Below, piece after piece: positions 59,215 through 63,934 of a stretch of 63,934 bases of DNA (positions are counted from its first letter, which is position 1; every line of letters begins with the position of its first letter). The stretch comes from a virus, in the IMG/VR virus record IMGVR_UViG_3300035156_000168, positions 1-63,934 of that record, one strand, 5' to 3'. The notes under the pieces were generated by a model. That model ran no database searches and was not told the DNA's origin. It saw only the letters and a list, made by a program, of their open reading frames with translations. Both the position numbers and the translations under genes were made by a program.

Positions 59215-59690
59215 GCACCGATCCGCTGGACCTTGCCGCCATCATGGCCGAGCACGCCGATGTCGAGGCTCGCTGGCGTCGCTCTGGCGCCGACAGTGGC
59301 TTCCAAACTAACGAGTGCCAGTGCGAGGACGCGCCGCACGAGAACGCGTTACACGATCTCGCCGCCGAAGACGTCCCCGCCTTGCTGGATCAGGTCAAAC
59401 GTCTGGCTGCTGACCTCGGCGCCGAACGGGACAAGGTGCGGCGGGTGGAATGGCTGCGCGACCATTGGGCTTTCTGGCCCAGCATGTCTAAAGAAGTTGC
59501 CGAGCTTGACGCCGCTCTGGCCGGTGAGGGTGCAGTCGGCCAGCCCGTGTGCCTCTGCCCCAAAAATCTCATCGGGTCAGTAGCGGGGTGCCCTCGGCAC
59601 AAATCGCACCCGTTCGACAACGGCCCACAGTGGGAGGGCTACGAGGGCACCAGTTTCGGACTGCACAGCCCGACCGGCGGTGCCGCATGA
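59211..59690 (+). CDS. Hypothetical protein related to the 2098 protein
   Basis: 159 residues from GTG 59211. DPLDLAAIMAEHADVEARWR and the late AALAGEGAV match the small protein at 2098. The rest has CQCEDAPHENALHDLAAEDV, a coiled helix and CLCPKNL/CPRHKSH Cys-His motifs. Function unknown. Confidence 0.6.
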   Translation: MSTDPLDLAAIMAEHADVEARWRRSGADSGFQTNECQCEDAPHENALHDLAAEDVPALLDQVKRLAADLGAERDKVRRVEWLRDHWAFWPSMSKEVAELDAALAGEGAVGQPVCLCPKNLIGSVAGCPRHKSHPFDNGPQWEGYEGTSFGLHSPTGGAA

Positions 59691-59854
59691 CCGCCGTCAT
59701 CGCCATGTTCACCAACGATCAATGGCTCGCCATCGTCAAGGGCGTCGGCTTCCTCATCTTCTGGTGGATCACCCTCAGCCCAGTCCGCAAGTTGTGGACG
59801 TCGCCGCGCCACATTCACCACCACACCGACGCCCGACGCGCCAAGGACAACTGA
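59687..59854 (+). CDS. Small membrane protein
   Basis: 55 residues, ATGA overlap. One span (WLAIVKGVGFLIFWWITL) and a basic, His-rich tail (RHIHHHTDARR). Function unknown. Confidence 0.5.
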   Translation: MTAVIAMFTNDQWLAIVKGVGFLIFWWITLSPVRKLWTSPRHIHHHTDARRAKDN

Positions 59855-60102
59855 TGCCTTTCAACCCGTACGAACCCGAATCCGAAGCAGAACGCAACAG
59901 CAACGCCAAGTCCTACACGCGGGCGGAAGTGAACGCCGGCGCCTACCCGGCCGGGACACCCGCCCACTACACCAAGATCCGGTCCGCCGGCGGTCTGTAC
60001 GTCGCCGTTTGCAGCTGCCTCTGGCGGTCGAACGCTGTCTGCTACACACCCGGCATCGCGCAAGCGGAAGCCGAACGACACATCAAGAGGTCGGCGGCAT
60101 GA
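59854..60102 (+). CDS. Small hypothetical protein
   Basis: 82 residues. Acidic start (NPYEPESEAERNSN), YTKIRSAGGLYVAVCSCLWR and a helix ending in HIKRSA. The CSC..C pattern could bind metal. Coupled to the annealing-type protein that follows. Confidence 0.55.
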   Translation: MPFNPYEPESEAERNSNAKSYTRAEVNAGAYPAGTPAHYTKIRSAGGLYVAVCSCLWRSNAVCYTPGIAQAEAERHIKRSAA

Positions 60103-60683
60103 GCATGTCACCGGAGAAAGCTGCTCAGCTGCGTAAGCCGTTCGAGCCTGCACAGATCGGCCGCCTACCCAAGGGCGGCGTCATGCTCGACTACGTCGGG
60201 CACGCCGCGACAACCGACCGTCTGCTGCAAGTTGACCCGTCGTGGACGTGGGAGCCACTCGCTGTAGACGCCCAAGGTCTGCCGGCGGTCGACCAAGCCG
60301 GAAACCTGTGGATCAAACTCACGGTCTGCGGAGTAACCCGGCTCGGCGTCGGCGACGGCAAGAACATGAAGGAACGCATCGGCGACGCCATCAGGAACGC
60401 CGCGATGCGGTTCGGTGTCGCCTTGGATTTGTGGGCGAAGGAAGACCTCAACCCAGAACACCGCGACGAAACGCCGAAGGCAGCGCCCGTTGTCACACGC
60501 GGCAACTCCGACGTTGCAGAGGCCCAAGCGCGCGTGTGGGCGGCGTCCAATATCCCGCTCAAAAACGGAAACGACGACACCCGCCGCGAGTTCATCCGCA
60601 AAGCCATCACCGACCGCGGCTACGACCGCCTCAAAGTCAGCGACCTCAACGACCTCGCATCAGAGTGGGAGTTAGCCAAATGA
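60099..60683 (+). CDS. Rad52/Erf-like single-strand annealing-type recombination protein
   Basis: 194 residues from ATG 60099. GGVMLDYVGHAATTDRLLQV, WTWEPL, LWIKLTVCGVTRLGVGDG and IGDAIRNAAMRFGVALDLW follow the plan of Rad52-superfamily phage annealases (Sak/Erf/DUF1071), with the G-D-A-x-x-N-A-x-x-R-F-G helix. The C-terminal part is charged. It would promote phage recombination together with the Holliday-junction-type nuclease. Confidence 0.72.
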   Translation: MSMSPEKAAQLRKPFEPAQIGRLPKGGVMLDYVGHAATTDRLLQVDPSWTWEPLAVDAQGLPAVDQAGNLWIKLTVCGVTRLGVGDGKNMKERIGDAIRNAAMRFGVALDLWAKEDLNPEHRDETPKAAPVVTRGNSDVAEAQARVWAASNIPLKNGNDDTRREFIRKAITDRGYDRLKVSDLNDLASEWELAK

Positions 60684-61171
60684 ACGCAGCAGAACGCCTC
60701 ATGGCACTCAAAGCCCTACAGGTTGGCGTCAACGCCGCCGTCGAAGAAGCGACCCGCGAAGTCGACGCTCTGCGGGAAGCGACGTCGAGCAAGTCGTTCG
60801 ACACCCGGTTTGGGACGTTGGTGCTGACAGCTCCGAAGCCGACCATCCAATTCGCTGTCGTCGACCTACACCGCTGGGTGAAAGACAACCTGCCGCACGA
60901 GTACATCCCGGCCCACACCGAAACCGTAACCGTCGAGCATCCGGCCAGCATCCACCCAACCGCTGAGGCGACGCTGCGGAAGCGGTGCAGCATCGCCAAG
61001 GACGGCAGCGTTGTCGACACCGAAACGGGTGAGTTGATCGAGTTCGCGTCCGTCACTCAACGCAGCCCCTACTGGACCGGCAGGCTGTCGGACGAAACCA
61101 AGCAGGAAGCCGTCGAGACGGTGCTGTCCAGGGTTGATGCGGTGACCGGGTTGATGGTTGTCGAATCATGA
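60680..61171 (+). CDS. Conserved phage early protein
   Basis: 163 residues, ATGA overlap. N-terminal helix (ERLMALKALQVGVNAAVEEA) and a beta region (FGTLVLTAPKPTIQFAVVDL), then KDGSVVDTETGELIEFASV and a helix. It occurs after the annealing gene and could assist DNA replication or recombination; no motif proves it. Confidence 0.55.
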   Translation: MNAAERLMALKALQVGVNAAVEEATREVDALREATSSKSFDTRFGTLVLTAPKPTIQFAVVDLHRWVKDNLPHEYIPAHTETVTVEHPASIHPTAEATLRKRCSIAKDGSVVDTETGELIEFASVTQRSPYWTGRLSDETKQEAVETVLSRVDAVTGLMVVES

Positions 61172-61512
61172 TGACACTGACTCAGACGTTGGATTCGGTG
61201 GTCGCCATGTACCACGAGCAAGCCATCGAAGCAGCAAAGTCCGAAGCGGAACACAAGCGTGTTCGTGCGAAACGTTTTCTGAAAGCCCGCCACGACGGAG
61301 ACGCGAAGTCGATCGCGGAAGCCGACGCAATCGCCGAAGCCGACGACGTTGTCGCCGACCTGTACAGCAAGCGGCTGATTGCTGCCGCTATCGCTGACTC
61401 TACCAAGCAGAAGATCCTCAGCCTGCGCGAAGAAATCGGGTGGCAGCGCTCGTTGATGGCTAACCGTCGCGAAGCCGACCGCATTCACGCGATGGACGGA
61501 TCGGTCACATGA
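61168..61512 (+). CDS. Helical protein, possible recombination accessory
   Basis: 114 residues, all helical: TLDSVVAMYHEQAIEAAKSE, ADAIAEADDVVADLYSKRLI, LREEIGWQRSLMANRREADR. Position between the annealing-type operon and HNH. Function unknown. Confidence 0.55.
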   Translation: MMTLTQTLDSVVAMYHEQAIEAAKSEAEHKRVRAKRFLKARHDGDAKSIAEADAIAEADDVVADLYSKRLIAAAIADSTKQKILSLREEIGWQRSLMANRREADRIHAMDGSVT

Positions 61513-61889
61513 GAACCACAGGACCAACCGCCGACCTGCGGATACAAGCCGTCGAACGCACCAACGGTTTATGCCAGAAGTGCTGGCGGCCGGGCAGCCA
61601 ACTCCATCACCGCAAACCACGCGGTGCGGGCGGGACCAGCGACCCGACCATCAACGCCCTGCCGAACTTGGTGTGGCTCTGCCTCGCCTGCCATGCACAC
61701 ATCGAGCAGCACCGGCTGGCGAGCTACGAAACCGGCTGGCTTGTGCGGCGCAACGCCAACCCAGCCGAGCAATATCTGATCGACAACCTGGGCCGGATGT
61801 TGATGCTGCTACCCGACGGCTCCGTCACCTACTCGGACGTGTTGCCGGACGTGTTTCTGCCGTCCGGTGACCTCACTCCACCTTTCTAA
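61509..61889 (+). CDS. HNH endonuclease (non-homing, restriction-type)
   Basis: 126 residues, ATGA overlap. CQKCWRPGSQLHHRKPRGAG (HH of the motif), LPNLVWLCLACHAHIEQH (N and second CxxC with H). A standard compact HNH fold without NUMOD or zinc-ribbon tails. Such proteins in early phage operons can nick DNA or assist packaging. Confidence 0.85.
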   Translation: MRTTGPTADLRIQAVERTNGLCQKCWRPGSQLHHRKPRGAGGTSDPTINALPNLVWLCLACHAHIEQHRLASYETGWLVRRNANPAEQYLIDNLGRMLMLLPDGSVTYSDVLPDVFLPSGDLTPPF

Positions 61890-61900
61890 CAGGAAGTGCC

Positions 61901-62236
61901 ATGACCAAACCCCCTGACTTGTTCGCCCGGGCGGCCGCGTCCGACGACAGCGCCACCCGCCAGTTAGGCGCCGAAATCGAAAAGTCGACCGCCGACCTGA
62001 AACAACGCCTGCGAAACGAAGCGGAAACCGAACTGGCGGCGTTGGAGAAGCGCCGCGCCGAACTGCGCGCCGTCATCCACCGCCGCACCGAACAGAAGGC
62101 CACCAAGGAAGCCGACGACAGCCGACCCGCAGCCATTCGCGCCTGGGCGATCGAGCAGGGCATGGGCGTCAAAAAGCGTGGGCGGATCGCCGCTGAAATC
62201 GTCGAACTGTACGACGCATGGCACGGACAGCTATGA
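61901..62236 (+). CDS. Lsr2-like DNA-binding protein
   Basis: 111 residues. N-terminal coiled coil (about 20-75, LKQRLRNEAETELAALEKRR) and a C-terminal domain AIRAWAIEQGMGVKKRGRIA, then AEIVELYDAW, matching the Lsr2 AT-hook-like domain (RAWA..NG..V..RGRIP.E). Lsr2 is a mycobacterial nucleoid silencer; phage homologues may interfere with host silencing of phage DNA. Confidence 0.82.
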   Translation: MTKPPDLFARAAASDDSATRQLGAEIEKSTADLKQRLRNEAETELAALEKRRAELRAVIHRRTEQKATKEADDSRPAAIRAWAIEQGMGVKKRGRIAAEIVELYDAWHGQL

Positions 62237-62421
62237 CCGTCACCTACGCCCCGCCCGCAGCGTGGCGCACCATCCGCTACGACTACCGAATCCGGCTACC
62301 CCAACAGCACAGTTGGATACGCGCCACCGACCGGCAAGTCGTCGAAGCCGACAAAATCAACCGACGCTACGGCGACCGGATCGTCGGCGTCAGGTACAGG
62401 ACACGGCAGGTGCCGCTGTGA
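62233..62421 (+). CDS. Small hypothetical protein
   Basis: 62 residues; ATG 62233 is preferred over 62218 because of the ATGA overlap. Strand-rich, basic (WRTIRYDYRIRLPQQHSWIR, RIVGVRYRTRQVPL). It precedes the MTase by GTGA coupling. Confidence 0.55.
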   Translation: MTVTYAPPAAWRTIRYDYRIRLPQQHSWIRATDRQVVEADKINRRYGDRIVGVRYRTRQVPL

Positions 62422-63934
62422 CCGGCTCAGCTCAAATCATCCGCGGCAACGCCCTCGACCTGCCGCTGGCGGACGCGTCCGTCGATCTCATCTGCACGAG
62501 TCCGCCTTATTTCGGTTTGCGCTCGTACACCGACGCAGGGGAGCACTACGCCGGCCAGATCGGTGCGGAAGCAACACCCACCGAGTTCGTCGACGCGCTC
62601 ATCCAGGCGACCCGCGAAATGGTGCGCTGCTTGAAACCGTCCGGGTCCATCTGGATCAACCTCGGCGACTCGTACGCAGGCGCCGCTCCCGGACCGCAAG
62701 GCAAGGCAGGCCAGCGCGCCGACCGGGCCAGCGCTAACGAACCGTCTCGAGCGGCGGTCGCGCGCGGCGGCGACCATGTGCGAGCGAAAAGTCTCCGAGG
62801 GGTGCCGTGGCGGTACGCGCTCCGCTGCATCGACGACCTCGGGCTCATCCTCCGCGCCGAAGTCATCTGGGCGAAACCCAACGGGCTACCAGAATCGGTG
62901 ACCGACCGGGTGCGGCGCAGCCACGAGCAGTGGTTTCACTTCACTCGGGAGCCGCGCTACTTCTCGGCGGTAGACGAGATACGAGAGCCCCATGCACCAT
63001 CGTCGATGGCTCGGTACGCCAGCGGATTCGGACAGACAAAGCACAGCGCAGAACTAGACAAGCGGTACAAGGCTGACACGCTTGAGGCCAACCCGCTCGG
63101 CAAGCTCCCCGGCTCGGTGTGGACGGTGCCGACGCAGCCGTTGCAGGTGCCGCCCGAACTGGGCGTCGACCACTTCGCATGCGTTGACACTGACACGGAG
63201 ATGCTAACCAGTCGCGGCTGGTTGCGCTGGGACGAAGTCAAGGTCGGCGATCTAGCCGCCAGTTACGACGTGACCACCGGCCGATCGCGCTGGACCCACG
63301 TCCAAGCGGTCAACACCTACGACTACGACGGCGACTTGGTGTCCGTCGAATCGCGCGACCTGTCCATGCGTCTCACACCCAATCACCGCACCGTCGTCCA
63401 GCGCACTCGGGGACGGAGCAAGCAGCGCGGTCCGGTCGAGATTGTGGAAGCGCGGCAGCTCGACCGATACCACTCCATCCCCCGCTCCGCCCCGTGGACG
63501 CACACCACCGACGACAGCGTCGGCACCGGATGGGCGAGCATCCTCGGATGGGTCGCGGCTGAGGGTTGGTATCAAGGCCGCTGCGTGTACCTGTCGCAGT
63601 CTGCAACAGCCAACCCCGACAAGGTGAAGCAGATCGACGCGCTACTACCTGACGCGACGTGGCGGCGGGAGCGGCAACGCGAGTGGCGCGGCACACCGTG
63701 GCTCGACGTGCAATGGCGCCTGTCAGACACTGACGCGATCGCGGTCCAGAAGGCGATGCCGGACAAGCTGCTGCCTGCGTCGCTCATCACCGCCACCACG
63801 TCCGAGCGGTGGGCTGTGCTCAACGCCTTCATCGCTGGCGACGGTCACGTGCGCCTAGACGATGAGCGCATCTCGATCTTCCAGAAGTCGCGGCACAACT
63901 TGGACGTGTTGCAAGCCATCGCGGTCACGTTGGG
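62418..63934 (+). CDS. DNA methyltransferase, 5' part, interrupted by an intein (cut by window end)
   Basis: Starts at GTG 62418 (GTGA overlap) and runs off the window. IIRGNALDLPLADASVDLIC, TSPPYFGL (motif IV), WINLGDSY and LGLILRAEVIWAKPNGLPES define an N4C/N6A amino methyltransferase. From residue 255 the sequence becomes an intein, inserted after DHFA. The 1-1471 fragment provides the missing C-terminal half of an allele or paralogue, including the SAM motif. Likely anti-restriction. Confidence 0.88.
   Translation, partial: MTGSAQIIRGNALDLPLADASVDLICTSPPYFGLRSYTDAGEHYAGQIGAEATPTEFVDALIQATREMVRCLKPSGSIWINLGDSYAGAAPGPQGKAGQRADRASANEPSRAAVARGGDHVRAKSLRGVPWRYALRCIDDLGLILRAEVIWAKPNGLPESVTDRVRRSHEQWFHFTREPRYFSAVDEIREPHAPSSMARYASGFGQTKHSAELDKRYKADTLEANPLGKLPGSVWTVPTQPLQVPPELGVDHFACVDTDTEMLTSRGWLRWDEVKVGDLAASYDVTTGRSRWTHVQAVNTYDYDGDLVSVESRDLSMRLTPNHRTVVQRTRGRSKQRGPVEIVEARQLDRYHSIPRSAPWTHTTDDSVGTGWASILGWVAAEGWYQGRCVYLSQSATANPDKVKQIDALLPDATWRRERQREWRGTPWLDVQWRLSDTDAIAVQKAMPDKLLPASLITATTSERWAVLNAFIAGDGHVRLDDERISIFQKSRHNLDVLQAIAVTL
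62771..62887 (+). repeat. 117-bp exact direct repeat with 1-117
   Basis: Second copy of the MTase segment described at 1-117. It is internal here and continues upstream into the full MTase N-terminus. Confidence 0.9.
63180..63934 (+). mobile_element. Intein with LAGLIDADG homing endonuclease (partial)
   Basis: Starts at Cys (63180-63182). Block A is CVDTDTEMLTSRGW; block B is LTPNHRTVVQ (TxxH). The endonuclease has two dodecapeptides, ILGWVAAEGWY and LNAFIAGDGHV, each with the acidic residue. The C-terminal splice blocks lie beyond the window. Insertion beside the conserved DHFA of the MTase gives a highly conserved homing target. Confidence 0.9.

Overview
The window is almost entirely one temperate tailed-phage genome (siphovirus architecture). 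The base composition is GC-rich, GTG starts and ATGA/GTGA overlaps are common, and the phage carries WhiB-like and Lsr2-like proteins. Together these point to an actinobacterial host, probably in the Mycobacteriales (Gordonia/Rhodococcus/Mycobacterium type). Host and novelty are inferences; no database was searched.

Layout. 1-1.5 kb: 3' part of a DNA methyltransferase (MTase) gene invaded by a decayed HNH endonuclease. 1.5-8.9 kb: small accessory and replication genes (Holliday-junction nuclease, WhiB, a replication-initiator-like gene with iteron-like repeats, GIY-YIG and SNase-like nucleases, HNH). 9.2-37.7 kb: structural operon, running terminase, portal, scaffold, capsid, connectors, tail tube, tail chaperones, a tape measure with two cell-wall hydrolase domains, distal tail, then a long series of minor tail proteins. 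One of these is built of 38 copies of a 14-residue repeat. 37.7-43.3 kb: membrane proteins, a secreted GH16 glycosidase, a papain-like peptidase, an unusual DNase I-like/M15 endolysin fusion and a holin-like protein. 43.3-44.4 kb: minus-strand HicAB toxin-antitoxin and two small genes. 44.6-49.2 kb: a conjugation-like cassette (FtsK/TraB-type ATPase fused to a GIY-YIG domain, a membrane-anchored lysozyme + NlpC/P60 hydrolase, membrane proteins). 49.2-52.0 kb: small genes with another homing-type HNH. 52.0-56.5 kb: lysogeny module with a tRNA-Arg-derived attP, five arm-type repeats, tyrosine integrase, lipoprotein, repressor, Cro-like and excisionase-like genes. 56.6-62.4 kb: early genes, including a conserved pair of unknown proteins flanking about 475 bp of GGCNN pentamer repeats, an annealing-type protein, HNH and Lsr2-like. 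62.4 kb-end: a second, near-identical MTase gene interrupted by a LAGLIDADG intein and cut by the window end.

The two window ends carry the same MTase locus in two forms, sharing 117 identical bases at 1-117 and 62771-62887. The simplest reading is a circular or circularly permuted phage genome whose contig broke at this locus because two alleles (HNH-invaded and intein-invaded) coexist; a tandem pair of paralogues is the alternative.

The most interesting candidates are (1) the FtsK/TraB-GIY-YIG + CwlT-like cassette inside a phage, (2) the pentamer-repeat locus with its two flanking unknown proteins, (3) the MTase gene as a target of two unrelated homing elements, and (4) the endonuclease/exonuclease/phosphatase-M15 endolysin fusion.
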